DNA from: Eopsaltria australis
Lineage: Eukaryota; Chordata; Aves; Passeriformes; Petroicidae
Direction: 5' to 3'
Assembly: GCA_034509425.1 (NCBI GenBank)
Contig: JAVTVJ010000771.1
Span: 496,001-560,000, forward strand
Length of the DNA: 64,000 nucleotides
Both the position numbers and the translations under genes were made by a program. This document shows positions 25,401 to 37,464 of this stretch, in pieces. The notes below the pieces were generated by a model. It ran no database searches and was not told the DNA's origin. It saw nothing but the letters and a program-made list of their open reading frames with translations. The first letter of the stretch is position 1, and each line of letters opens with the position of its first letter.

Positions 25401-28400
25401 AAGGGCTTCTTTTTTTTCCGTCTTCTTCTTCTTTTGGATTTCCTATACAGAAAACATATTTGGACTGTAGTTTCCCTTCTGGGAAGCTCTACCTAGTTAT
25501 GCTGCTTTCTGTCTGGCAGGACTGTGAGGTCCATGCTGCCAATGGGATAGCTCAGTGTGATGAGTCCTTCCCAACATGTATCCCACTACATCCTGTTCCA
25601 ATTCCCATCCTGCAGAGCTGTACGCCTGTGCTGCCCTGCAAGAAGGTTGGGAGTTCCACTGAGCAGATGTAGGATGCTGAGGGTGATGGATAGCTGCTGT
25701 TCTTTTCAGGATGTATCTGCTGCAGGGCTGCTCCTGACTGCCCTGAAAGAGAGGGGAAGATCCACAAAATATGGAGCCACAGATGCCACTCTTAGTTTCT
25801 CCTTCTCTCTCTCAGCATAGGCCCTGTAAAGCCTGTCAGGTGGAAATACTGTTGTGGGGATAAAGTAAACCTGCTGTCCTTCAGGTTGCCACCTTCCTTC
25901 CTCAACAATTCTCTTGCCTCTTTGAGAGGGTAGAACAGGACCTCTCTGAGGTGCCCAGCCTCATCTACCAATGAAAGTCCAACCACTACTACAAATCAAC
26001 CTGTGTCTCACCTTTACATCCATGTTCTCCAGTCCAAATTAAAATTGAATTCTGTTTGTGTTGTTTATTTACGGAGGGCTCCCTAAAGCTCAAGCTCAGC
26101 AATGCTAACACCAGCCTGTTCTTGTCCACAATCCCCACTGATTGTGGGGGATTTTGGTCTACCCACATGATCTGCACTCAGTGCTCCCAGGAACCTGATC
26201 CTTCCACCCTGGCTGCCTTGCTGCCTTCCCATCCCCACAACCTGCTCCTGTGTTGCTGATGTGCAGCCTTGTCTCATCCAAACACCTGACATCTCATAAC
26301 GGCCCATGCCCTTTCCTCCATCCTTCAGAGGAGAGTTTGGAAGAAAAAAATGATGCTGGATTGGGTCATCCTCCTCATGCTTGGCTTTTTGGCTTCCTCT
26401 CATGTGCCTTGACTTCCCAAGCTTCCCCAGCTCTTCAGCTGTTCCTGGGTTTCCCTGTTGCAGGTGATTTGGGAGGCACAGAGGCCTGTGCCAGCCTTCC
26501 CCTCACAGCTGTCCAGACAAGCATTGTTGGGCTGCGCCTGTATGACCGTCCTTGCCAGGAAGGAGCCTGCTGAGGACATCCACAGTCATCTGTTGTCATC
26601 CCTTCTCACATCTCCTCCAAGCTCCTGTCATGTGTGTCTACAAACAAGTAAACTAAATAACTGCCAGTGTAGACATCTCGGGGCTTAATCACCATGACTA
26701 ACGTTGCCTCATGGCTTCTTTGTGCTCTTCTATCCACAGCCATCTGCTGTTGCTCTGCTTACCAATCGATAACTGTGAGTCAGGGCATTTCCTCTTCCCT
26801 TCTCCACCCCACCCCAATCTCTGCCTCTTTCTCCTAGGGGCTATGACAGCTTCCAAAGTCACCCCATTATCACAGGCAGGGCAGCTCACGTCCTGTTGGT
26901 ACAAGGAAGCTTCCTTTTATGAATGTTAAGGATCATCCCATCCATGTGAGTTGTGAAACAACAAGATGACACCATGCTTGCATTATAATGCCATTGTATT
27001 TGGCTGCTGGGGTGAAAGTGGAGCTAGCTTATAACCAGGTTGCAAAACTCTTGCCTTGCTCCTTCTCAGGCACTGTCACTGGTCTGTGACACACTTCCAA
27101 AAATCCCATTTCTGGCAGAGTGCTTTGGGTATTTTTTCTTGTTAGTTTTTTGGGGGGGCTGGGAGTTTTTGTGTGTGGTTTGTTTTGTTGGGTTTTTTTC
27201 AGCTTGGGAGTATGAAGATATCAAATCTGGTCTTTCATGGCTTTGTCCAGACCTCTGAGGTGAGGCCTGTCTGCATCCATGCATCCCAGTCCAAGTGCTA
27301 GTACAGGTGCTGGCAGCTCTTCCCCTTCTGGCAGGGGTGCTTGCCAGAAAACTCATGAGACACTGCAGAGAGCATTACTTTTTCCTACTGGGGTGCAAAC
27401 CAAGGCAAAGAGGGGTGCAGTATCCAGCTGATCATCCTAAAGCAAGCCAGGAGGAAAGGTAAGGTTAGAGCACAGGGGTTGGGCTGACTTTTCACATGCT
27501 GGGGCTGACTGCTGCCCTTTCTATTGTGCCCCCTGGGATGGGGGCTGGTGCTGGTGGACAGGCAGCAGATGACTCTCTTTCCTCAGCTCCAATTGCCAGT
27601 TAGCTGTGCCTGGCATGTGTGTCTGCAGGGGAATTCAAACAGTACTTGAAAGAAAACAAAGCAGAGCAAACGGCTCTTCCTGAAAAGCAGCTGGTGAGCT
27701 GCACTGGCTGGAGCCTGAAGCCCTTTTAGGGCCAGTGACGGTTCCCTTTCTCCCTTAGGGAAGAAGGATCTGCTACAACAGAGGCCCCTCTGTCACAGGA
27801 GGTTAGCAAAGGAATCTGGAGTACGTTTTACAGGAGTAACAATTCAGATTTTTGGTTTTCAGCCCTGCTGTAAATCACATTTCCATGTGGGTGGGATGAT
27901 CTGGACAGCTCCAGAGCTGCAGAGGAAAACCTGTCCGTGCTGGCTGCCCAGGGTGATTTGGCCGATAGCAAGTCAAAGTCAGCATCCCTTAGGTGTTTGT
28001 GAGGGGGCCACGACTGGGTCCTGCCTCAGGGGAACCCATGACCTCAGTTCTCTCCTGCTGAGTCCCCTGATCTGTCTTTTCCATCAAGGTAAAGTGGGAG
28101 TAAGATAATATCCCTAGGATTTGGTAACCATCTGTGTCAGGGCCAGCTTTAGTCACAGCAGTTGCTTTCGGGCAGGAAATTGCTGAGGACAGCAAATCAC
28201 CCTGACAATAAGCATCCTGCAAACCTATTGCCTCTTCCCCCAGCTTTGCCCTGAGCCCATTTCATCTCCATCTACGCAGTCACTGCTGGTGCAGGAGGCA
28301 GAGTGGCTTCCCTGGGCTCCCTCCTCCCCCACCAGGGCCTCCATGAAGAAGTGACAGGGTGCAGAGACGGGGATCACACCAAAGAAGCTTCCAGACGCAG

Positions 28401-31400
28401 GAAGTTATTTTTTTCTCATTCTTGAGAGGCAAATATCACATGACCCGTGTGGTGGAAAGGCTCCTCTCAGCACGCGCGGAACTGCACTGAGAAGTGAAGA
28501 GTCGGCACAAAGCCATGCTGGCAGCTGACATTCCATGAGCACACTGCCACCAGGCTCAGCTCAGAGAGCTGAGGAATCCCTGGAGCACGATGGCCCCCTC
28601 GCCTCCCCCAGCACGGTGCCTCTGGGGGTGCAAGATATTGTCATGTGGGTAAGACAGAAAGCTGTGAACCAGGGTCACCCCTGCTCTGTGCTGAAATTGG
28701 TGCCCTGTCCCCAACATGGTTTCTTGTTTGCACAGAATTTAAGGAGGTGACACTGAAGCGTAGGGGGTGAAAGGTATTCCTGGTCCTCTGGAGAGGGTTT
28801 TTGTTCTGGAGGTGTAAGTTTGCTTTTCCATCTGCAGGCCTGCCAGCTCTAACTTTGCAAGGATGATGCAGGGATGCTTGGAGCAGCTCCTACTATAGCA
28901 GACCACAAGGAGAAGGGGCAGTGCTTACCCTGCCAATGCACTAATTTAAATTACCTGGCTGCAGCACTAATGCACAAAACCTGTTGCCTCCTTTGGGAGA
29001 CTCTGGGAGCTGAGAAGTTGGAGGCAATGAGTCATTTGCAGTGGAGTAGAGAAGCCATTCATTGCCTGCCTGCAATGCAAGATAATCTGGCTTCCTGTGC
29101 TTTCAATTTGGGTTGGAAGTGAGATTGCAAAGCCTGCTGTGTTTGGGAATGGCAACCCTTTTGTTTGGGTTGCTCCAGCTCCTTGGAGCAGGAGATGAAA
29201 TGCTGAGGGAGAAAGAGAAGAAGGTGGTGGATGGATAAACAGGGGACCAAGTCTCGTAGTGTAACATTCAGGAACCTCAGTAGAAAGCGAGACTCCTGGG
29301 CTTCCGTTCCTGCTGTCATGAATATTCCAAGGTTTCTATCATGATCCTTGAATGTAAAACGCAAAACAGTCGTGGGAGTAAGGGCATGGTGTCCTGGACT
29401 TCTCCCCCTGAGATGAATCCCAGACCATTTTGTTATTACGTAAAGGTGACCAACACCCACAGCAAAATGCAGAATTTCTGCCATCTTCCAGTATCAGCTG
29501 CTACCTTGCTGTCAGGCCAATATTGAGAGAGGTATGACTTGGCTGCAGTCACAGAAATGAAGGTGTGGACTCTGAAACCTAATGATAACATATTTCTTCC
29601 AGAGTAACAATGAAAGTGCTTATCATTGCTAACTGGATGAAAGAAGTGTTTTAAGATAAATGACAGCAGCTGAGAGACTGCTTCTTTCTTTTTTTTTTCT
29701 TTCTTTTTTTTTGCACAGTTGCCCAGAACTGTTTAGAAAGAATTCAGACACACCCCAAAACTTTCACATTGTTAGATTGGGCCAAGAAATAGATTTTCTT
29801 TCCTAAAAATGATTCTGTGGGAAAATGGTAAGTGCAATCAGGAGCTGAAAGTCTTGTGAGATGAGAGGCTCAAAGTGTACTTGGCAAAGGCGATTCCTTC
29901 TTCTGCTTTTTACTGCTGAAACACACATTTTTTTGCTAGTTGCCAAGGAAAAGATTGATAATGGAAATGTCCATTTCTATCCTTTTTCTATGTCACTTTT
30001 CTTCCCAGGGTAGAAAGAAACCAAAGATAAACCCCTGCACCATCAGTTATCATGAGATTTGGACTCAACCTTTTACTCACACGCCTAATTCTGGCATTCA
30101 CTCTAAGTGTGGGGAGGTCTGAATTAACTGGAAAAACAGCACAAAACTGGGACTTGAGCTTGACTTTGGCAGGTAGGATTAGAAAGCAGGAAAGCAGTGT
30201 GTTCATTCCTGCATGTACCCCAGGCAGAACCCACAGAAGCTTGGAAGGTCCGAGCAGCAGCTGCAGGTCTGGCTGGCCATGGAGCAGAGCTCACAGCAGC
30301 TTGCCAAGGAGGACCTGGGGCCTCGCCTCTGCCATCTGTGCTTAATGAGCCCAGCCTTCTTGGCCCTGAAGGGCTCTCTCTGCCCCTGCAATTTGTGTGT
30401 GCCCATGTCAGGACCAAGACATTTTAGCACTGCAGAACAGAAGAGCCTTATGGGCTGTTTCTGCCTGTCCTTAGAGATGAGCAATGCAACAGCGGAATGC
30501 CGCAGAACACAGGGTTTGAGAGTTAAATCAGAACAAGCAAAGCTTTGCCCTATTGTAGATCTTTGCTCTTGCAGAGTGCTCACCAAGCTGCACGAATGCT
30601 CCAGCTGTGTCTAGAGGGAACATGTGGGAGGATTCCTGCAGCTGTCCAGCAAGGGGTTTAAAGTCAGAGCTGACCATCAGCCTAGGGGGGCAGCACCAGC
30701 AGGTGACCACCAGCGCAGCCTGGGAGAAATCCAGCAGCCAGCAGGGGTGTTGGAGAACTGCAGGGATGTAATCAGGCAGCCACCTCACCTCTGGCCTTCT
30801 TCATCTTCAGGAAACATCTTTCACTCTGCACATCTTCCAAAGCCTGAAGCTGCTGTGTGTTTCTCAGAGAGATGTTCCTCTAATGTTATTTCCGAAGGTG
30901 GTAGTATAATGTTTTTCCTCACAGATAGATCACAACCTCAGGCTGAGTGCAACATCAGACGTGGGTACATTTATGAAAAAAATTGGCATACTCTTCTGTC
31001 AAGCAACAGTTAAAAGAAAATCTGCAAAGGGATTAGCTGCCATACACTCTGGGGCTTGCTGACAGATGTCCTGAAAATCTGGAAATGTGTCGATCTATCT
31101 TTACACATGGTTTTTTGGTTTTATTTCTGATTCTCCCTCCTTCTCCTTCTCCTCATCCGTCTTCCCAGGGCACACAAATGGGAATTCCTTCAAATCCATG
31201 GGGCTTTCTGGGAACTGCTTTGATGCCATCCACGACTGGCATACAGGTCCTCGGGTGCAATCTGGGCTGAGTTAAACCCAAAACCTCAGTCTCGTTAGAT
31301 GCCAACTCCCTGCAACGGCAGCAGTGCTGCTTTGTGCCAGGGCAGTTGGGGTTTTCTTTCTGTTCCAACTGCAACCTCTCAGCCCATTTTAAAGGAGCTT

Positions 31401-34400
31401 AAATGTTGGCCATTAAATATAAATATCTTCTTTTTCCTCTGGGTGAAACTGATGTTCAAAACTTCACTGTGTAAATAAGGTCTGGAGAAAATGTTTTAGG
31501 CAATGACTCTGTCAAAATAATTGGCTCTGGCCGTTCCTCCCCATTTCAGACCAGAGCTCTAGGTGCATCTCCTTTCCTTTGCACACTGTGGCAGAGAAGC
31601 TTTGACCTGATTATGATGTTCCCCCAAGCACATCTTCAGGTTTAAGACCCTGAGTTCTGTGGATTGTGTTGTGTGATCTTGAGCAAATCGCATAGGATGA
31701 TTTTTTTAAAGTGCTTTCTGTTTCTGGATGGTTTGACTCTGATTGCTCAATCTGAAATGCTCAGGTGGCCTCTGAGAGGAGGGGGATATGGATACATCCC
31801 CTTCTCTTTGAGCCATACAGTCTTTTCTGTTCTCCAGCTCTGGCCCAAGTCACCGCCCTCAGGGAGAGAGTCACTCCTGCAACTGCGGTTAAATCTCCCC
31901 CTCCTCTTCTCCCCCAAATAGCTCCTTCCCTCCCCTACAGGAAGGAAATAATTTATCCTGACTTATGGAGGAGTCAGGAGCCTGCCTTGCTCTGTTGAGT
32001 CCAGTCCCTGTTTTTGCCATAGTTTGCTACCATTAGCACCCACGTTACTGCCTGCTCTAAAGCCTAAAGGTTGCAAATCTGTTCTGTGCCTTGTTCCTTC
32101 TCCTACCTGCTAATCAGAGGAGCGGGGTAAATGCCCACTGGGTCCAGAACTTGAGGGTGTGCAGTGTTTTGTCCTGAAAAAGGACCAGCATTCTTATTTC
32201 ATAACGTACAGAAGTTGCATTTCTGCCCAAACCTCTTTTCTCTGAGGGCCAGATGATAGTTTAACGTAACTGTTCATCTGTGGGTCACGAGAAGCCCGTG
32301 CACATCAGGCAAGCAGCATGTTCAGAGCCTGGATGTTGATGTCATTTTGCTTCCCTCGGGCGAAGGACGCTGCTCCCGGTCACAGCTGTTGTATTACAGC
32401 AGCCTCTGACAAGCCAGAGGTTTGGGATGCACCTACCCTGATGGTCCTCGGCCACACAGCAGCCGCCCAGTCTCGCCTCTCACTCAGGCACCCCTTGGTT
32501 GTGCTTCTGCTAGAAAAGGCAGGAGCATGGGGAGTGCCTGTGGCTTGGTATGAGCACGGAGCAGCCCAGCAAACGGCAGCGTGTGGGGTCATCTCCCCTT
32601 CTCCCGCTGCCCAGCCTCAAGCCCTGCCTGCCAAGGCGAGCCATGGGGAAGCGAGTCCCAGCACACTGCTGGCAGTGATGGAGCACCAAGAAACACAGCG
32701 GTGTGGGTTGTGCCCTAATGAGTGTATCATCAGCATGGCTTGAGTCACGCCCGTCTGCCTCCAGCTATTACAGCTGCCCCAAAGAGCAGCCGCGTGGCCC
32801 GACCAAAATGATGCGGCTACTGCTGAGGACGGCGCTCCTGAATGACTCAGTTGTGCTGGGAGAACAAGGCAGCCCAGATCTGCCTTCCTGGAAAGCTGCT
32901 TCGCAGTAAACTTGTGCTTGAAAGGGTTTGGTCTTTGAGTTGACTGTGGCGCTCGTTTCCATTCAGCTGTGTGAGCAAACCACACGGACAGACGGACATC
33001 CACAGGGAGGCAGAGCCCCACCACTGAGCCTGAAACGCCAGAGCCTGGCCCGAGGGAGGGCTGGCTGCCTCCCTAGGCTGGAGAAAGCTGTCCTGCCTGA
33101 GCCTTAGTTTCTCCACGGATGCCGAAGTGAGGCCAATGTTCTCCCCAAAAGACCCAAAGGTGTTTGTGAAGTCCTCTGAGGAAGGGCGCTCTCATGAACA
33201 CCAAGCTATTTTTATTATTGGGGTCAGGAAGGAGAACGCGCGCAAAGGTGACGAAGCTCTTGAAACACAGGTTCTCATTAATAGTCTTCAGCACACACAG
33301 TTCTTATTATAATCTAATTTTACTGGAATTGGATTAATCTTATAATGCTATAATGTCATTTCCATGGTCTTTTTACATTTTTATTGTTACTATGCATTAA
33401 TGCAATACTCGGCAAGAGCTCTGAGAAGAGGATGTGAGTTTAGTGAATCTCTGATAACATTTTTGCAGGGCATTTTTATGCTCCTGTTAGGTTCGTATGC
33501 TATAAAGTCACATAGTGCCTAGAAAATAGCAAGAATTCACATAAATTCATCCTGAATTATCTTCCAACAGGCTCCACTGGCAAAAGCAATGTATTCAGAG
33601 CCAAGACAACAGGCTTGTCCCTGACCTGTCCCGGGAGCTCACCTGAATCATGACAGTGTTTTCGTCTCTGTCTCTTCATCTGAAGATGAAAATAATGTGT
33701 CCACATAGGAATGTCATGAATCTGAGGTCTATATCCCTTGCCATCTAGAAAAATTATCTTGTATATCACCAAGCTTTAATACTTCCTTTTATATTGAGTT
33801 TATCCTGCCTGTGCCCTATATTTCTTAATTTCCTTTTTTTTTTTCATTTGCTATCATTTAATTCTCCAGTTATACATTGTTTTGAAGCAATAGAGTAAAT
33901 TATCTTTATCCTGCACGAGTAAATGATCTTTACCCTGCACCAGTTTAAAGATGTTGGATGTCTACTTCAAACAGCTCCACAGTTCTCGCTACGAACACTC
34001 ACAGACTTGTCCATGAGGACTTATTATAGGACAAATGTGACAAATATCGGGTAAGCTGAGCAATATTACAGTGGATGACATTTCAGTCCTCAAATCACCT
34101 AAGAGAAAAGCCAAATAGACTGGTATTTTCTGTGAACTCTTATCAACATCTCTGTTCCTTTTCCAAGTCTCACTTGCAGGCAGTCTTGATGCAATTAAAG
34201 CTTAAGGGCCAAAGCGTGAGCTTCATTTGCAGCGCAAGTACAACACTAACCCCTTGTCTCCCAGATCTCTGGTTATTCTGTTCTTTGGTTCCTCTGCTCA
34301 GACAGCGTGGCAAAGCTGCAAATTAAACCTCCCACTCTGAAAATGGCACGCTTAACATTATTAGCCTGCAGAAACAGAATTTGCTGGGTCACTAGGAGCT

Positions 34401-34929
34401 GGCTACCAATGCATCTGCCACGACAGCCACGTTGGGAAGCAAGTCCATATGGTAATCCAGGCAGCTTCTGACTTCTGCTGGGTATGGCTTCTAAGGACTT
34501 GGCATCTTTTATTAGACAGTTTGGGTTTGTGCTGTTTTCTGCCTTTCTGTGGCATAAAAGGGTTGGGTTCCTTCATTTGCATCATCATTTGGGGACACTC
34601 CGTAGGCAGAAGGGTCCCATGTAGAGGATCCTTGCAGGATGGGAGCACTAGGAGGGTACCTCATTCTGCTATTGCTGTCACTTCTGGCCTCTTTCTTATT
34701 TTTGTAAGCAAACAAGCAACTAGGAGTTTCATTTGGAAGGAAATTTGAACGACTGCACCCTTGAGAAGGGCTTTCTCATTCTCGCTTTATTTACAAACAG
34801 CCTCAGCCCCAGTCCCTAGTGCTGCCATATTTATGCATTTCGGTGTTTCCTGGATGTACTTTTAATGCACTTCTGCCATTGACACACCGTGGTGTTGATT
34901 GACTGGGCAGCATCCCAAGTGCAGCAGTG
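19479..34929. other. Upstream intergenic region between CR1 and the IGSF3 island
   Basis: About 15 kb with no recognised exon on either strand. Open frames are all under 150 residues and overlap in several frames. Visible features are minor: CT and T-rich runs at about 29690-29712, a G/T-rich stretch at 27147-27200, a (CT)n run near 25800, and the 24-bp tandem duplication listed separately. AT-rich stretches rich in TAAT homeodomain-type cores at 22212-22510 and 33310-33420 look unlike repeats and are possible upstream regulatory elements of IGSF3, by inference only. CpG density rises from about 32330 and again from 34930. Confidence 0.55.
33894..33941. repeat. 24-bp tandem duplication
   Basis: Two adjacent 24-bp units starting AGTAAAT (33894-33917 and 33918-33941) differ at three positions. 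This is a simple local duplication in AT-rich non-coding DNA. Confidence 0.85.
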
Positions 34930-35309
34930 CCCGCACACGGGGAGGGCTCACATCTGGCAACCTGGCATTAACGCCAGCCCTGGATTCGGGTCTCGGCAAC
35001 AGCGCATCGCATCGGGACGGTCACGAGTTGATCGAAACTTGGAAAGCCCGGCTGTTATTTCTGGTTTGCATGGGAACAAAAGGGCGCTTTTATACCATGT
35101 CCCAAGACGCCGGCTTTCCGAGGACCGCCCGACGACTCTCTTTTTTCCCCTCCACTTACAACAAAGGAACCCGGTTTATCCCTGCAGCTCCCCCACGACC
35201 CCAGCTTCACCCCTTAGCCCCACAACACAACCTTCGCAGAGCCAGGAGGCTCGGCAGCGCCGTCCCAGCAGCGCCGCTCGCCGGGGGCAGCCCCGGGCGG
35301 TGCGCGGCG

Positions 35310-35371
35310 GGCCGGGGGAGCGGGCGGGGCGGAGCGGGCTCGGGGCGGGCCGGGGCGGGCTCGGGGCGGGC
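35310..35371 (+). promoter_or_regulatory. Tandem GC boxes with G-quadruplex potential
   Basis: Sp1/KLF-type boxes are packed in tandem: overlapping GGGCGG at 35322 and 35327, then GGGGCGGGC at 35342, 35352 and 35363. The GGGG/GGG runs separated by one or two bases also satisfy the usual G-quadruplex pattern on the + strand. The cluster lies about 490-540 bp upstream of the IGSF3 start codon and is the best candidate for the core promoter. A (CGG)5 run follows at about 35403-35417. Confidence 0.7.
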
Positions 35372-35372
35372 T

Positions 35373-35453
35373 CTGGCGGCGCGGAGGAAGCGCCGGGCAC
35401 CCCGCGGCGGCGGCGGCAGCGCTGAACGGACGGGCGGGTGGACGGGCGGGCAG
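35373..35453 (+). other. Candidate end of a non-coding first exon of IGSF3
   Basis: A strong splice donor, CAG/GTGAGG, lies at 35453/35454, just downstream of the GC boxes and of two 12-bp repeats (GGACGGGCGGGT/C). If transcription starts here, a short untranslated exon could end at 35453 and splice either to an acceptor just before the start codon (CCCCGGCAG at 35840-35848, preceded by T- and C-rich tracts from about 35528 to 35640) or elsewhere. The 5' boundary given is arbitrary. Without transcript data this is only a possibility; unspliced read-through from 35453 into the coding exon is equally consistent. Confidence 0.25.
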
Positions 35454-35697
35454 GTGAGGGCGGCGGGCCGGGACGAGCCGGGATCCGCGGCGCCCCGCTT
35501 ATTTTTGTAACTTTGCGGGGTGGGGTCTTTTTGTTGTCGCTCGTGCCGCCCCCCTTTTCTCCCGCACCTTCCCCGTGGTCTTTTTTTTTTCCGCCCCTTG
35601 GAGGAGACGTTTTTTTTCCCCTTGCTCTCCTCCTGCCTCTCCCGCGGGAGCCGTCGGCGCGGAGGGGAGGCGCGGCGGCCGCCCCGCTGCGGGGGCG

Positions 35698-35820
35698 ATG
35701 CCCCCGCCTGCCTTGGCGCCTCCCCGTGCCGGCCCCACCGCCTTCCCTTTGTGCCGCCGGGCCCGGCGCGACGCCTGCCCCGGGAGCCGGCGCCCCGCGG
35801 CGCCCCGCGGCGGGAGGTAA
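35698..35820 (+). other. Upstream ORF in the IGSF3 leader, same frame as the CDS
   Basis: An ATG at 35698 opens a 40-codon frame, beginning MPPPALAPPRAG, that ends at a TAA at 35818-35820. The TAA is in frame with, and 30 bases before, the IGSF3 start codon. It proves the annotated ATG is the first in-frame start after a stop and rules out N-terminal extension through unspliced leader. If this part of the leader is in the mature mRNA, the uORF could reduce initiation at the main ATG. Its peptide is proline/arginine-rich, as GC-rich DNA dictates, and shows no domain. Confidence 0.5.
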
Positions 35821-35850
35821 GGGCGGCCGCCGCCCCGCGCCCCGGCAGCC

Positions 35851-35893
35851 ATGCGGACCCTGCGCCCGCAGCTCGCCTCCCTGCTGCTCCTCG
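35851..35893 (+). CDS. IGSF3: IGSF3 coding exon 1 (signal peptide)
   Basis: First coding exon of immunoglobulin superfamily member 3. Fourteen codons plus one base encode MRTLRPQLASLLLL; the fifteenth codon (Gly) is completed by exon 2. Together with the first four residues of exon 2 (M-A-L-A) this forms a 19-residue signal peptide with a basic start, a leucine-rich core and an A-L-A signal-peptidase site before Q20. The ATG has G at -3 and an in-frame TAA 11 codons upstream. The exon ends with a consensus donor (G/GTAAGT) in phase 1, matching the phase-1 acceptor of exon 2. It lies inside the CpG island. The assignment depends on the join to exon 2, because a signal peptide alone is not diagnostic; the shared phase, strand and reconstituted cleavage site make the join likely. 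Confidence 0.85.
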
Positions 35894-36130
35894 GTAAGTG
35901 CCCTTCGCTGCCAGGGAGGGGAGGGGCGGGACGGGACAGCGCGGGGGTCCCCCGGTGGGGTGGGGCGGGACGAGACGGGACGGGAGCCCCGGTGGGCGCC
36001 GTCCCTCGCAGGGCGCCCGGGAGGATCAGCCCTTGTCAATGCCAAGCGCCTGTCCCCTGGAGTTGTCACTGCCCGCGCTGCTGCTGTGGTCGGAGGGAGG
36101 AGTGGTAGAAAAAAAACAACACGTAAATAC

Positions 36131-36155
36131 GTGTGTATATATATATATATGTATA
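36131..36155. repeat. (TA)n microsatellite
   Basis: A short GTGTG run followed by an uninterrupted TA run at 36136-36150, just inside intron 1 at the edge of the CpG island. It is a potential length polymorphism. Confidence 0.9.
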
Positions 36156-37079
36156 AAATAAACCAGCGTTTCATCTCCACCGCAGTAGCCCGGTGACCAT
36201 TGCTCGCCGTGCCCCGGGGCGCGGCGCGGGGTCCGGCCGGGGCGTGGGAGCGCTGGGAGCAGAGGGGACGGGCAGCTCCGGCTCCGGCTGCAACTTGGGA
36301 AGGAGAGCGGCCGTCCACAGGCTGCTGCTGGGGTCGGGGGTGTCTCGGAGGGGAACCGTAAGGGTAGGGAGTTACACGGGTCTGTGCTGAGCTTGCACAA
36401 TGAAAGCAGAGAAAATGCCTGGGGTAAGGTAGGCTGCAGAAACAAAGTGCTCTGCTTGGCTCTGGAAGAGCGCGTTGAAATGTAGAGGGAAGGCAGTCGC
36501 TGCTGCCGTGAAATGCAATTTGATTGTTTTGTGCTGCCTCTCAAAGTCCTGCTGTAGTCCCTTCTCTGTGCCGGCGTTTTGTACCCTGTGAAGCGTTAAA
36601 CGCGTGGTTTTGTCCCGTCCCACGAGTGCCTGCCCCAGGGATGGTTGTGTGCACTTCTGGAAAAGTCCTGTGGGATCCCAGGGCTGGCTGAGAGATGCTG
36701 TAGGAATGTGAGATTCCTTCCTACAAATTGGGGAAAAGCAGAGTACAAGACAATTAAAACCCCTCTATGCTTTTGCTGCAGACCATGTGCGAAGCTTAAG
36801 TACTGATAAGTTGATAGGAACATTTGTGGAAAATACAGCACGGCACCCTCACGCTGCTTTCTGCCTGTGTTTGTACAGAGCAACCTCGGAGCTGTTTTGA
36901 TTTGCCTTTTCATTGGTGTGATTTTCTGCTGGCATTAATGCTATTGAGGGAAGAAGCGGCAGGGCTGGCAATTTTACTGTCTTGAGAATTGTCACATACA
37001 TACCTGCTCTGCCAATTTGGAAACAAGATCTCTACGAGAATTGCATTAAGCTTCCATGTCTGTAATTTGTGTGTGAGTC

Positions 37080-37100
37080 TTTTTTTTTTTTTTTTCTTTT
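37080..37100. repeat. Poly-T tract
   Basis: A homopolymer of T interrupted once by C near its end. There is no retrotransposed sequence next to it that I recognise, so it is treated as a simple repeat. Confidence 0.85.
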
Positions 37101-37464
37101 CATGTGCTCTGCCTGTCTTTAGCAAAGAGAGAGAGCGAACTCTTTGAAATGGTTTTGGAGATGATTCAGACTTCCCCTAACCACCAGCTTGCCTCCTTGG
37201 GTTTCCTGGAAAAAAAAGCCATCTCCAAGCTAAGTTTATGCAGGGTGCCTCCGCTCCGTGAGTGGAGGGAGCCCGCAAGATGGGTGTAGGCAAAGGGCAC
37301 AGCTCTTGCTGCCTTGGCTCCTTCTCACGCTCCATCGCTGCCGCTGAAGAACAATAACGCCATTCTGGATTAGGGATTCCTAATATGGAGCGCTCGGGTC
37401 TGTGGGTCGGTGAGCGCTCCCTCCGGAGCACGCCCAGCTGCTGCCGTGGAGGAGCAGCAGAGGC

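Larger units (their letters stand above)
34930..36360 (+). promoter_or_regulatory. IGSF3 CpG-island promoter
   Basis: GC content and CG dinucleotides rise sharply from about 34930, peak between 35240 and 35900, and fall after 36360. The island surrounds the first coding exon of IGSF3, the standard layout for a broadly used vertebrate promoter. No TATA box is apparent. The densest part (35310-35371) holds a run of GC boxes. The transcription start cannot be placed from sequence, but most likely lies between about 35250 and 35700. Very long open frames on both strands here are products of the high GC content. Confidence 0.85.

Noticed and set aside
1..34900. Exons of neighbouring Ig-family genes (such as CD2 or PTGFRN) upstream of IGSF3
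   Set aside because: No Cys/Trp/D-x-G-x-Y-x-C pattern flanked by splice sites was seen on either strand, although a single small exon could be missed by eye.
34889..35510. Frames of 178 and 203 codons just upstream of the IGSF3 exon
   Set aside because: They overlap each other in different frames and become arginine/glycine-rich within the GC boxes. No motif and no conserved start context.
35698..35817. Alternative first coding exon ending at donor GAG/GTAAGG (35816/35817)
   Set aside because: It would leave phase 2, while exon 2 needs phase 1, so the Ig domain would be out of frame.
35438..36196. 252-codon plus-strand frame through IGSF3 exon 1 in another frame
   Set aside because: Low-complexity frame produced by the CpG island. 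It overlaps the real exon in the wrong frame and ignores the strong donor at 35894.
35176..36318. 380-codon minus-strand frame across the CpG island
   Set aside because: Its composition is the arginine/glycine/proline/alanine mix expected from GC-rich DNA with few stops. It is antisense to the IGSF3 promoter and first exon, and has no domain.
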